Below are positions 8,877 through 20,085 of a DNA stretch of 64,000 bases, in pieces; the first letter of the stretch is position 1, and the number at the start of each line of letters is the position of its first letter. The DNA is taken from positions 21,576 through 85,575 of the forward strand of contig JABFUD020000300.1 in NCBI GenBank assembly GCA_014529385.2. Direction: 5' to 3'. The DNA is from Adiantum capillus-veneris. Taxonomy: Eukaryota > Streptophyta > Polypodiopsida > Polypodiales > Pteridaceae. The position numbers and the translations under genes were made by a program. The notes below the pieces were generated by a model. That model saw only the letters and a list, made by a program, of their open reading frames with translations. It did no database searches and was not told the origin of the DNA.

Positions 8877-11800
8877 CTATGTTTGTAGTCCTAAGGTAAG
8901 GTCTCCTCTAGATTCCCAACAATTTTCAGTTACAATACTAATCCCAACACCACCGTCAAGGATTTCCTTCATCGTTAATCCTTCGGTAGAGATTGGTAGG
9001 GTCGCATTGGATTCATCGCCTTTAAAGTACTGTCCCAACTTGTTAACAGGTATTTCAAAAACAGAGTTATTATCTAGGTTGGGTTGTGGATATAAGGTTT
9101 CCTCCTCTATTGGCACTTCATTAGACCTATCTATCAATGAAAATTGTGGCAACCCAACGTTCAAATCTCCATCGAGGAAAGCTCAAACAACTAGAAATAT
9201 CTTGGGGTCTCCATATAGTTTAGACATGATGGTTCTAACTTCTGAAGCCATGAAATCCATTTGGCAATATTTAACAAATTTTTTATGGGCTTCAATCCCT
9301 ACATGGGGAAGATGGGATCTCCATTTCTTCAATAGGGTAAGGTAATCCGTCTGTAAACATCTCCAACAAGAAGGGAGTATACCCACTTTACAATGACTTA
9401 AAGCCACTTTCTTCTTGGATGATGATAGGTATGGCTATTGGCATATGGTCTTTATGAGATTGATTTTGTGTAGGAAACATTGTGTCTATAATTTTGACCT
9501 TTCTAGGTGTTGTTTCTAGCTTCCTTTGGGTCTCATCTACCAAACTCCTTAATTGCTTGACTCACTCGATCGCCTTTATAGGGTTTGGGTAAGTTCCAAT
9601 CTTCTTCCTATGTTCAAAGGGTTGTCCATTGCGGCTCATCATGAATCCATCCCATAGGCAATATTAGAGTCTATATCTTCCTGACAGCCTTCCAAACAAG
9701 CACTAGATGGCTCTCAACCATATGATTCACATAGGTGCCTCTTGGATGTGGGGGTTGAAGTCCTAGCACTGAAGCTGGTATCGATGTAGCTTGAGGAACA
9801 TTTTGGGCTCTAGGAATCATGTGTTGTTTAGTCCAAGGGTGAACTATTTTCCATCACACATTTGAACACTATACAATCCTTAGCTTGGTGACCATACCTA
9901 CCACGTGCATTGAAACTCCCATTGAATTTTACTCTAAATGTAGGGCATTCACTAGTGATATATGGACCAAAGCAAATTGAGCACCATTGTTGTTCCCATG
10001 TTGGATACATATGATTGTTTTGTGAGTCAAGATTATCTCTAAGACTTTCTTGAATGGCCTTAGTGAGATCTTCTAAAGTTATCTTATATATATTTTTCTT
10101 TTTAACAATAGGCTTTATGGTCATTGGCTCATGCCATGATGCTTGCAAGCTAGTAGATTTAGGCTCAACAAGCGCTCTTTCTCCTTGAACCATTAAATTA
10201 TCCTCTGATTGGATAGCATTAGTGGTGACTACATCCCAAGTGGTGATACCTCTAAAGACTAGGCCATTATAGATATCCTAATGTCGTACTCCCCTGTGAA
10301 TCTATCGACCAATTGGTTATTATTGAAATGCTCATTTGGATTACAATGAGAATGCAAATACTTCAAGCGAGTAATAAAGTCTCTCAGTGACTCCCCATCC
10401 TCTCATTGGGCTTTTTGGAGCTGAGATGCTACACCCCAAAGCACTCCCTCTCGTATATACTCCTTTAGGAACAATCTGTAAAGAGTACGGTAAATCGTTT
10501 TATCTTCCATCCTTAAGGTCCTATACCAATCCCCTGCCTTCCCACTTAGAGTCAAGCTCAAAGATTTGTATTTATGCAGCTCATTGTGCTCTTCCAAGGA
10601 ATCATATGCATGCTCAAATACCTGAATATGCTTTCTAGAATCCCAGTCCCCACTATATTTTTGTGTGATCTTGGCCACTTGTACTACCTTATTTATAACC
10701 TCTCATCCGGCGTGTTACGTATATTTTTAGCAATAGATCGACCGATAGCTTAAGGAATGTTGCCAAGTCACCAGAGTGAGAACATATAGTGAGGATATGC
10801 ATTCGGTTAGGCATACGGGTGATCCTCAGGTCCCAAGCCGGGTATGATGTTGTGCCATGTGATGGCCCAAAGTCCATATGTGTGGCCCTAGGCATAGAAG
10901 ACATAGTATATAACATTTTAATTACTAGTTGGTATGGCTCCACTAGAATGAGTACTCGGATATGGTGGTTATGGAGTGTAGGGTGTCAAAAAAATCGAGG
11001 GTCTGGGAGCTACATGGGTATGAGGACCCATAGGTATATATGATTGATGTACACTTGTAGGTATTATTGTGGGAATTGTGCTACTATGTAGTGGTGCTTT
11101 ACTTGTGCATGAGGTCCAAGGTGTACTTTTTGGTGGGACATTCACAATATCCGTAGATTCTTCGAGGGAAAGATGAGCTGAATTTGGGAGTGTGAAACTA
11201 TTGCTTGTGAGTTCAGAGGGTATTGAGACTCCAGGCAAAACAACATATGAAGGATCAATGGGACTCACTGAGGGAGTCTCCATTTGTGATAGGGTTGGTT
11301 GTTTGGCCTTTCCCATACCCAAGAATCTCATAGAACTCATTGAAGGAATGTTAATTCCTTGGTATTTCCTCCCTAATTGGATGACACCATGGATGAAATC
11401 ACAGATTATCCGTTGATGTTTCTCTAAATTTGTGGCCCCAAATGTGGATTGTACCACCTCTAACCACCCCACACGGTATCTGCAGCGTGTGTACATGTCG
11501 GTCAGCGTCTCAACTTGTAGGGCATACTTTCAATTAAGTTGTGTGAGAATTATCCCCTCTAAGCTTGGCGTGCTAGAGGTTCCCCTTGAAGTGGAAGGAT
11601 TATGGCTCCTCATCACCTGACCCTCCATGACTGCTATCTTGGGAGCACTCGATTTCTCGGCTGGCATGGTTATGTCATAGGGGTCTTTGCTTCCATGGCT
11701 TGACTTTGTTCTATCATTCATAAGTTATCAATTATCCTCTCCCTCGTTGCTTGCATATATCGTTCAATCTCTTGCAATTCGGCAAGACTCCTACCATCGA

Positions 11801-12256
11801 GAACCACAGGGGGTGATGGCTCAATAGGGTCGTTAATGAATGGAGTAGGTAGCATGTCAACATGGGCACTCTTAGGGAGTACAAGGTCTACATGAGAATT
11901 GAAAGGCGAATCTACCTCCCCATTGCCCTTGTTCACTTCAAGGCTCTGAACGGTCGGGTGGCTCAACTAAAGGTCTCTTTTATGTCGCTAAACCTGTGCC
12001 TTGGGGCAAAGGAATGCATGTCTTGACTTAAACTTTTAGGGTTTTGTGTAGGATATCCCTCCATGATGTCCTAGTCAAAGGAAGAGTCACTAGATGTGAT
12101 ATGAGGGTCTTGAGTTGCACTACCTTGGGTTCCAACCAAAGGTCCAAAACCTAACGTGGGTGGATAATGGGTTCTCATGCAATTCAAAGCACTCTTTAAC
12201 GGACCGAACTCTATCACTCCTCTAGAGCGCAAATACATGTGAGGCGCGTATCCCAA
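8877..12256 (-). pseudogene. Degenerate Ty3/gypsy gag (and possible gag-pro) region
   Basis: Successive minus-strand fragments run from 12256 down to 8877. At 10678-10403 is a Retrotrans_gag core with GDWDSRKHIQVFEHAY, then LSLTLSGKAGDWYRTL, the classic helix ending in DWYRTL. At 10193-9828 lie two ruined zinc knuckles. The first, CSICFGPYITSEC, fits C-x2-C-x3-H-x4-C with His replaced by Tyr. The second keeps only GRYGHQAKDC, its first two Cys positions reading Phe and Arg. Upstream, 11966-10969 encodes a Pro/Ser-rich N-terminal region. The frame at 9164-8877 is unassigned and may be the linker to protease. No RT follows, so the element is truncated. Frameshifts and stops are frequent. Confidence 0.6.
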
Positions 12257-12625
12257 AAGTGTTGATTGATGAGTACTCTAAGAGGTCTCTCCACTAGAGA
12301 TTTTGGTCATTTTACTTGGTTTTGTTTGTTTGTTTGTTTGTGTTTTTACCTCTTGTTTATGTGCGTGAGATGGAATAATTCCTATGATAGCTCAAATCAA
12401 GCGTATCATTCAAAGGAAGTTGGTGTGCTTTACAAAACACAATTTGGCTACCAAAAACTCTCATGGCCCCCAAAATAGTCAAATTCTAGTTGGGCGTGTA
12501 GGCAAAGAAGGGGAAAGTCCAAGGAAGCTAGTGGAAGGAAAGGGTGAAACCTAAATCCACATGCTTCCTTTCGAGCTCTAGACTTGAGGTATATATATAG
12601 TATGAGGTACTCTATTCTTTCACTT

Positions 12626-12915
12626 GAAAGGAAGCTATGGAGGTCTCCTCTTCCTATATATATATATATATATATCAAAGACTGGGGCCGGGGCTAATGG
12701 GGCCTTTCTTTTTCAAACGCTCAAGGGCTAGCCATGGTCATTTTTTTTTTTCAATTCAAAAACTGTCTCGAAAGGAAGCTATGGAGGTCTCCTCTTCCTA
12801 TATATATATATATATATATATCAAAGACTGGGGCCGGGGCTAATGGGGCCTTTCTTTTTCAAACGCTCAAGGGCTAGCCATGGTCATTTTTTTTTTTCAA
12901 TTCAAAAACTGTCTC
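12626..12915. repeat. Tandem duplication of a 144-146 bp unit
   Basis: Copy 1 (12626-12769) and copy 2 (12770-12915) both begin GAAAGGAAGCTATGG and end AACTGTCTC. Each holds a (TA)n run and a poly-T tract. They differ mainly by one extra TA in copy 2, so the duplication is recent or an assembly product. Confidence 0.9.
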
Positions 12916-13200
12916 GGCATTTTAGCTTTTTTTTTCTTTTTTCCCTTTTTCTTTTTTTGTTTTGTTCTTTGATTCAAAGATTGCTAAAAATTGTGGAATT
13001 TCAAATTTTCAAAATTACAAAAATGCAAATTGACACAAATGCAATAGAAATTCAAATTCTCATAAATACAATACTTAGGCACATAGATCTAAACGAAAAA
13101 TAGTTTTGACAAAAAATTTAAAAGGACAGATCCAATTTCAGTAGATTTACTTCGAGATCTGCAAAAACAACCACACACACACACACACTCTTCCATACGT

Positions 13201-15179
13201 TGGTATAGCCAAAGTGTGTCAACCGCAAAAGATGGCATGGGCTGCTATGTGTAGGCTAGTAGAAGCATGGCAAAGGGCTGGAGCAGCTATAAAGGTCATG
13301 GGCTGACAGGTAGCAGTGGAGATGTATGGCTGATGCGGTTTACATGCCAAGGACGTCTCCAAGAGGAGCTAATTCGAGGAACAAGGGAAGAAAGTGCGAG
13401 GTGTAGTCTTTGGATCTAGAAATGTAGAGCGGAGCAGGTTCAGATGTCTCAACAAACAGAGCTAGAGAGCCCAAGATATTGAGGTTTAAAGGTGTGGTGC
13501 ATTGCATATTATTGTCGGGTTAGGGCAGATGGGGATAGGTAGCACAAGTGAATGGCAGTGTAGAGGCGCGTAGTGCTCAATTTATAGAGCCTACCTATCT
13601 TTTTAGATTGAAAATCAGAGCTACAAATTGCAGTTTATGGCCCGTTGAAGTTTTAGCGAGGGCTAGGTTGCTACCCACCTGACCAAATGGGGAGTCGTCC
13701 CATGTCGCATTTTTTGGGTTTCAACAAGGTTCGAGAGAGTGCTATGTAGTGTATGGAGCTACCAAGACTTGACGGCTTGGCAAACACAGCCCGGAGCAGG
13801 AAGTTACAGGAGTCAAAAAGTTGGGTGCATTTGCTCGGAATTGATTGCAGATGCAATTTGGCATTTTTACGGCCTCGGTTCGGGGGCTTGGGGAATCTTG
13901 AAGTGTAGGTAGAGCCGGGGGTTTCAACTCGACATAATGAAATTTTGGCCCGGCTTTGCGGCTTGGCGGTCCGACATGGAAATACTACAGAGGAGCATGA
14001 GGAAGAAGGTATCATATATATTTTTTCGAGAGTTTTATGGAGCTTTGGAAGACATCCCAAAAGGGGGAGGCTGGGAGGTACCTTGTGGCACTGAAAAGTG
14101 CCCATATGCGCAATCCCGTGCCAATCAAGTGGGGTATAAGAGCTACAACATGGAGCCCATTAAGGAGAGATAAGGAGAGAGAGCTCCCTGGTGCGTGAGG
14201 CTATGGCGGCCCGCTCGGGGTGCTGCACAGGGCGGCGATTTTGGCGGCGCGACAATGGCCGGCGGAGGCCGGTCAGATGGCAGGTGCTAGCATGGCATCG
14301 CACATTTGCTTCAAGTAAGATTCACACACGCCAACAAAATTTGAAGGCAAAGGGTGCCAGGAGCGATGTCGCTATTGCTCTTTTAGGGGAGGATCCAGCG
14401 GTGGTGCCAGTGGAGCAAGAAAAAGAGAAGGAGAGAAGTTCCGAAGCCACTCAAAGGGCCTATCCCACCACAAGCCAACCAAGTGAAAGAGAGAAATAAG
14501 TTGTTCAAGGGTGCTCCCAAAGGGCAGATGCAAAAGAGAACGGGTGGCCAAATTGGATAGAGAGGTGTACCATGCAAGAGTTACCAAAAAAATCAAATGT
14601 GACAAGTGGTAGCAATGCAAGAAAATTCTAAATGAAGCTAAAGTTCATTGCACAATTAGGATAGCTCCTTTTTTTGTTTTTTAGCCTTAGCCAAGCCCTA
14701 TAAAAGGGAATAGAAGTGAATATTTATGGGCTTTTTTGCTAGAGAGAGTTGTTGAAGCATGTGTATTGGAAGCTTGCCATTGGAGCGGTAGATTGGGCTG
14801 TAATATTTCCTTATGAAATACTACTAGGACTTTGCCCCTCTTTTTTGCGTTGCTTCTCCCCATTCCCCTCCTTTTCTCTAGCTCTTTGTGTGCTTGTCAA
14901 TGCTTGCGGGAGGGTATACCTGCAGCACGGTGGAGCTTGTTACAAAGAGAGCAAACTCGGGGTGTTTAGTGGGCCAGAAAGGGTGAGTTGAGCGGTGTAG
15001 GTGCATTGTTGTTGAGTGGTGTTTTTGTAGGGTAGGATATTGTTGTTTTGTGTGCAAAGGCGGGTGTATTAGTGAAAATTAGCCAGTTTGAAGGTGTTAT
15101 TTGAGACACTAGGGGTGTTGTGGATACCCTGAGCTGTAGGGAGGCTTTGTGTTGTGTGCTGGGTGTGTTCCCCTTTCCA
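13201..15179 (+). repeat. 5' LTR of element C
   Basis: It begins TGGTATAGCC and ends CCTTTCCA, and is matched by 24614-26497. A TATA box (CCTATAAAAGGG, about 14697-14708) sits about 480 bp before the end; in the right LTR the same place reads CTATTAAAGGG. Both copies contain the landmark TAAGAGCTACAACATGGAGC and a (GA)-rich stretch near 14165. The length difference (1979 against 1884 bp) comes from several indels, so the two LTRs are clearly diverged. Confidence 0.8.
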
Positions 15180-15184
15180 TCTTC

Positions 15185-15200
15185 TGGTGCCCCACTAAGG
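15185..15200 (+). other. Primer binding site of element C
   Basis: TGGTGCCCCACTAAGG lies 5 nt after the LTR end at 15179. It would pair with a tRNA ending GGCACCA; the tRNA species is not identified. Element F (59843) and element A (41353-41340, minus strand) carry related sites starting TGGTGCC, which supports the call. Confidence 0.6.
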
Positions 15201-15229
15201 AAAAAATTATTGCTCGTTGGTTTTTATCA

Positions 15230-15842
15230 AAGAAAGTTATTTCCATAGAGGAGAGATGGAAGCGCATAGTTACGGATCACTTTTCACCGAAAATGAAGAT
15301 CCGGAGGAGTGGATGGCTGATTTCGTGTTGTATATGTTATTACTGCATATGCCAAATGAAGATAGCAAGATGCAAACGATCCGGTACTGATGCAAGGAAG
15401 GGCAAAGACATGGTTCTATGCCTTGGAAGGAGAGCCAAGTCTTATGTGACCGACGCTGTGGGCCCGTTTTCTGCATGATTTCATAAAGAGGTATCTCCTG
15501 TCGATCTGGACGCAAAGTTGAAGAATTTGAAGGAGGATGTGAACAAGGAGTTTGGTGTTTTCCTCGACCGTTTTGAGGAGTACGGGAGGGACTTTAAAGT
15601 GGCCATGCAATTGGCTAATGGTGGTCAGTACTTTAAATTTGGAAAAACTTATAGCTTGTTTCCACCCCAAAAGTTCGTGAAAAGGTGGATTTCAAGGGCC
15701 CAAAGAATTACAACGGGGCTGTTTCTATCGCACAGTCAAAGAGTCAAAAAATTAAAAACAAGATTGAGCAAGGTGTGTTGGGATAGTGGTGGTTCCCAAT
15801 CTGACCTCAAGTCCAAGAGGAGAAGTTCAAGTGGAGAATAAG
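15230..15842 (+). pseudogene. gag core of element C, frameshifted
   Basis: Readable across frames. At 15300-15350 is a stretch with EEWMADFVLYMLLLHMPNED, and at 15400-15440 a segment equivalent to KTWFYALEGEP, the Trp-containing helix of Retrotrans_gag. From 15518 an open frame of 107 residues contains NKEFGVFLDRFEEYGRDFK. At least two frameshifts and several stops separate these pieces. The gag would form the particle around the retrotransposon RNA. Confidence 0.65.
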
Positions 15843-15949
15843 CCTAATCGAGGGGTAGCAACCGTTCCTCAACAATGGATACATATAGTTCAATATTTGT
15901 CTCAGAAAATGTAAGAGTTGCGTTTAAGTGTTACTGACAGAGGCCAACC

Positions 15950-16060
15950 AAGGAGAGGAAGACGCGGAGCTAGGCAATTGCATGGCAGATGTTACAATTG
16001 TGGAGAGGAGGGCCACTATGGTCCAGATTTCCCTCACCCTCCAAGAAAAAGGAGCGGTAT
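15950..16060 (+). pseudogene. Zinc knuckle of element C gag, final Cys lost
   Basis: The frame from 15918 encodes CYNCGEEGHYGPDF. This fits C-x2-C-x4-H-x4-C except that the last cysteine codon is TTC (Phe, 16029-16031). The basic arginine-rich flank RRGRRGARQLHGR precedes it. In an intact gag this knuckle binds the genomic RNA. Confidence 0.7.
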
Positions 16061-16493
16061 GTATCCTCTGTTTGGTGAAGGCAGGGGTCAGGCGCAGTTC
16101 AATGGTCAAAGGGAGTAGCAAGCAATCAAAAACCAAGTACAGGCGACTCCATCAGGTAATGATGAAGTGCAAAGGGTTAATATTATTGGTGTTGACAGGC
16201 AGAAGGTTGATATTATGGCTAACAAAAGATCAAGAGGCAAAAGAGAGATTGAGACGGAACGTGAAACTAGAGCAAAGAAAGGAAAAGAGAAGGTGAACAA
16301 AGGTAGAGAGCAGCCAGAGTCAAGCAAGAGAAGTAAAAGATGAAGAATTACACAGAAGGATTTTCAATTGGGACACGGTAATCCAGAATACGATCTGGTA
16401 AGAGAGGTCCAAAATCAAAAAGCTAACATCCCTTTTGGGTAGCTGCTTGCAATAAACTCTAAATTAAGGAGGAAGTGGTCAACCAGTGTCAAT

Positions 16494-17180
16494 ATGAGGC
16501 TCGCTCGAGTAGGAGGAGATGTGCATGCATTACAGAATTTAGCCTTGATGGTGGGGAGTCCAACTGATGTGCTTCTAGTGGTAGTTGATGGTGGTGCCCA
16601 CGTCTGTGTGATCATAGAGTCTGCTATGAGGGATATTGGTATTAAAGTTTTTTTCAGGTCCAATGTGCAAATAAGAATGGCTAACCATGCCAAAGCTCAG
16701 TGTTTAGGAGTGGCACAGAATGTGAAGGTAAAGGTCATGGGAATTGAATGCTTAATTGATTTTTTTGTCATGAACGCACGATAAAATGATTATCCAATTG
16801 TATTGGGGAGGCCATGGTTGTTAGCAATTGGGGCCAAGCAAGATTGGGAGAAGGGGGTATTTACCTTGCCGAATCGAGAAAATGGAGGGCCAATCGTGTT
16901 GGATCTAAAGACCAGCGAAAGCTGCTTTCATCCATCAGCTGGGGGTGATAACAAGGATTCTAGCACCAGTTACGAATATGAAACCGAGTTGACTTATGTT
17001 GAAGGGTCCACCAGTGTCGAAGAGGAAGAGAGGGATGAAGACCTATCGAAGCTGGATACAGACTTGTTCGGAGTCACCATAGATTCTGCCAGTCCAAGTA
17101 AAGGTATGCAAGCTCCTGTCTGTAGTCTTAAGATTAAAGAGGTGTACATCCTATCCCGACTTATTTGTGACGGAGAATAA
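16494..17180 (+). pseudogene. Retropepsin and acidic linker of element C
   Basis: The frame 16494-16784 contains VVDGGAHVCVI, the DGGA variant of the retropepsin catalytic triplet used by Tat-like elements. It is followed by RMANHAKAQCLG and IDFFVMNAR. One TAA (16782-16784) separates it from 16803-17180, which begins GRPWLLAIGAKQDWEKG, the usual C-terminal protease strand. An acidic linker follows (EEEERDEDLSKLD), leading to RT. Element A has the same arrangement. The protease would cut the Gag-Pol polyprotein; here it is inactivated by the stop. Confidence 0.75.
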
Positions 17181-17944
17181 AGATTTGAGAGGAGCTAAAG
17201 GAGTGGAGCATCGGATACTACTTAAAGACGGATGCAAGCCACAAGCACAGAAGCTAAGGAGGTTGGGGGATATTCAAAAGGAGGATCTATGGTAGGAGAT
17301 CAACAAGTTTCTTGAGGAAGGTATTATATATCCAGTAAACCAGTCTGAGTTGTTTTCTTCTGTTGTCATCACTCCAAAAAAAAAAGGAAAATGATGGGTA
17401 TGTGTAGACTATAAGCCCTTGAATGCTACCACCAAGCGAAATCACTATCCTCTGCCATTTCAGGATGAGATTCTAAACCAGGTTGCCGGGCATGAACATT
17501 ATTCTTTCATGGATGGTTTTTCAAGGTATTTTCAGATTGGTATTGCTTTGAAGGATCAGCTAAAGACTACCTTCATCTCTCCATGGGGCTCTTTGCCTAC
17601 CACAGGATGCCTTTTGGATTGGTGAATGCGTATGTTACATTTCAAGACCGGATGAACAAGGTGTTTGGGCCATACTTGGATAAATTCATCAGAGTTTTTA
17701 TGGATGATATTGATTGTTATAGTTCCAGGGCAACATTTCTCCAAGCTGATGTTGTGATTTCAAAGGCTAGATGAAGAAGGAGGGTTTTTAAACACAAAGA
17801 AGTGCAAATTGGCTCAACCGAGGGCTCAAGTGTTGGGTCATGTGGTATCACAGAATGGAATAGAAGCACATCCAGAGAAGGTGAAGGAATTGGTTCTCAT
17901 GGAGCCTTCCACTAGTGCGACAGGGTTGGCATCGTTTGTGCATA
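17181..17944 (+). pseudogene. Reverse transcriptase of element C, cut by element B
   Basis: RT motifs appear in order: DYKPLNATTKRNHYPLPF (17410-17460), [20 protein letters not shown], then [20 protein letters not shown] and the catalytic FMDD (YxDD type) in [12 protein letters not shown] near 17700. There are frameshifts near 17400 (an A9 run) and 17585, and a stop at 17772. The frame stays recognisable to the AQVLGHVVSQNGI-like segment at 17825-17865 and ends abruptly at 17944, where the LTR of element B begins. The RNase H connection resumes only at 22351, with roughly 100 codons missing compared with element A. Confidence 0.75.
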
Positions 17945-19537
17945 TGTAACATTTAATGGCCTAAAATCTTATGTGTAGCGGAAATTAGCATGAATATAGT
18001 GGGCATTTCATTAGAATAGATTCCTAATGAGAATTACAAGAGTGCTTGGGTGGAGAGAGCAACAAAAAGCATAACACCTAGTTAGATAGCATCGACAATA
18101 CTTTCAAAAGAGAGAGAGCAATTAAGCTATTGACAACAGTTGAGGACCGGATTTGCATGGAGCCGGTCCCCCCTCCAAAAGGCTTTGTATTATGGTTTCT
18201 CCCATCAAGAGAGACATTGTACAATACAATTCTTTGTGTTCCTTCAAGACTAGCTAGTGCAATGAAGATGGAAGCTTCATACACCAAGCAAAACACTTAA
18301 TCAAACACAACTTGAATTATCCCCGTTCTCAGACCCAAGACCTCACACACCTTCGAAGATGGTGAGAGCTAGCAGGGTATGAGAGTAGATTGAGAGGAAA
18401 AAGAAGTATCTTACGAGAAAGATGTACATCTCCTCACATAATCACTCATATTAGCATAGCTTAGCTTAGTAATTAGCTTGGTAGAGAAGATGAGCATGCA
18501 TTGAAGCTTGGCTCTTGGTTGGATTTGCATCCACATGCCAAGAGAGTGTTGATGTAGGCTTCTATCTCACAAGCTTGGAGTAGGTGATGAGCTCTCCATT
18601 AAAGCTTGGGAGGAGATAGAGTATTCTTCCTTCACACATGGTCAAGTGTGAGTGTGTGTGTGTCAATGCCAAGCAAAAATCAGCCCCCCCTCTCTCTTGG
18701 GCGAGCCCTAGCTGCTAAATAGGTCTGGCTTTTGCCTCATTGGACCTCCCCAGGTCAAGCCAATAGGAATTAAGCAGCATAAGTGATAGCCTTCTGACAT
18801 GTGTCCCCCTTTCCCTTTTTGTGAGAGTTTCAGGTAATTAAATAATTAAACTAAACTCTCATTGGACCCCTTTGCCTCCTGGCCAATAGGAATCAGGCAA
18901 GCCATGGGGCTCCTGAATGCTCATTGGACCCCTTGGGAGACTGCCCAATAGTCTTCTAGGAGACTTAATTCTCATTGGTTTCTTTTATTAAATGTTTTTA
19001 AATTAATTAAACTAGATTTACTCTAGCTTAATTCTCATTGGTCCACTTCAAGGGTCTTCCAATAGGAATTGGGCACACCTTGTGGGCATCTGGCCTAGGG
19101 AGCTGACATGTGTCCCTCATTCCCTTTGTGTAAAGGGAGCCTGTGTGTGTGTGTGTGGCTTTCTCTCTCATCCCCTAGCTTTGGGGCTCGCCCCCTCCCA
19201 TGTAGGGATGTGCAAAGACTTTTTAGGGCACACACTAAGCATCCAATTTTCCCTAGGGTTGACCTTTGGACACAACCTTTGAATTTTGGAACCTTAGCAT
19301 TTTGGAAGTCTTAATGGGCTGAACCTTAGGGTCTTTTTGGCCCATTGTTTCACATGGCTCTTTTGCAGATGGCCCCCCCTTTGGATCCCTATTTTCCCTC
19401 CTTTGGATCCCTACTGTGGCCGGTCTGCTAGCTTAACCAATATTCTAGCTTTTTCTCCCTTGGCACTTCCCCACATTAAATGATCAGTTTAATATGAGAA
19501 AATCATTTAGGAGAATTAGATATTGATTATTATGACA
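17945..19537 (-). repeat. 3' LTR of element B
   Basis: It starts TGTAAC and ends ATGACA in plus coordinates, giving TG...CA termini. It is homologous to 55354-56876 and 47525-48261 (element E), sharing GAGGACCGGATTT, GGAGCCGGTCCCC and the final block CACATTAAATGATCAGTTTA. Repeated phrases in the middle, such as CTCATTGGACCCCTT and CCAATAGGAATT, occur several times, suggesting short internal repeats. Confidence 0.85.
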
Positions 19538-19540
19538 TTA

Positions 19541-19551
19541 CCTCTCTCTTG
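19541..19551 (-). other. Polypurine tract of element B
   Basis: The minus strand reads CAAGAGAGAGG just upstream of the 3' LTR, separated from its TG by three bases. It is the expected primer site for plus-strand DNA synthesis. Confidence 0.7.
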
Positions 19552-19929
19552 AAATCATAGTCGTCCTCGACTATGGTGTAGAGAAGATAAAGCATATGCA
19601 TGAGTCCTTTTCTTAGCGGGTAGAGGATCCCTATGTTACCCTACGACATCATTCCATAATGGATGACTAGTCCATTTGGCGCTTGAGAGCCTGAGGCTGC
19701 GGCAAGCATGTCTGCACATTAGTCCTATCAGTCTTCCATAGTAGAGTGACAAGCTCTACTTGGTGTTTGGGAGACGTCGTCTCTGCAAACTTGATCTAAG
19801 CATGCATACTACTTCATTTTTGTGCACAAATAAAGAAAAAGAGAGTCTTATAAGACAAAAGTTTTTGTTCATTTTTAACATTTTGTACATTTGCTTACTC
19901 TTGGGAAGCATTGTAAGCATTGTAAGCAT

Positions 19930-20085
19930 TGACAAGGTTTAGGTTATCCTTTAATTGTATGCCTTGCATCCATCTAGCATCTTCAAAAGGATAATTCTTA
20001 AACTTAATAAGATATCGTCAGATAGTCTTACCGCCTCTTAATACCTTGTCTTCATGTCGGAGAATGGACTCGGGCTGCAGCACCT
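19930..20085 (-). pseudogene. Chromodomain at integrase C-terminus, interrupted by TGA
   Basis: The polyprotein ends ILRHEDKVLRGGKTI and then a TGA (20020-20018). The same frame continues RYLIKFKNYPFEDARWMQ, the second half of a chromodomain. A single CGA to TGA change would explain the stop. Chromodomains of chromoviral integrases are known to direct insertion to particular chromatin. Element E has lost this region. Confidence 0.75.
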
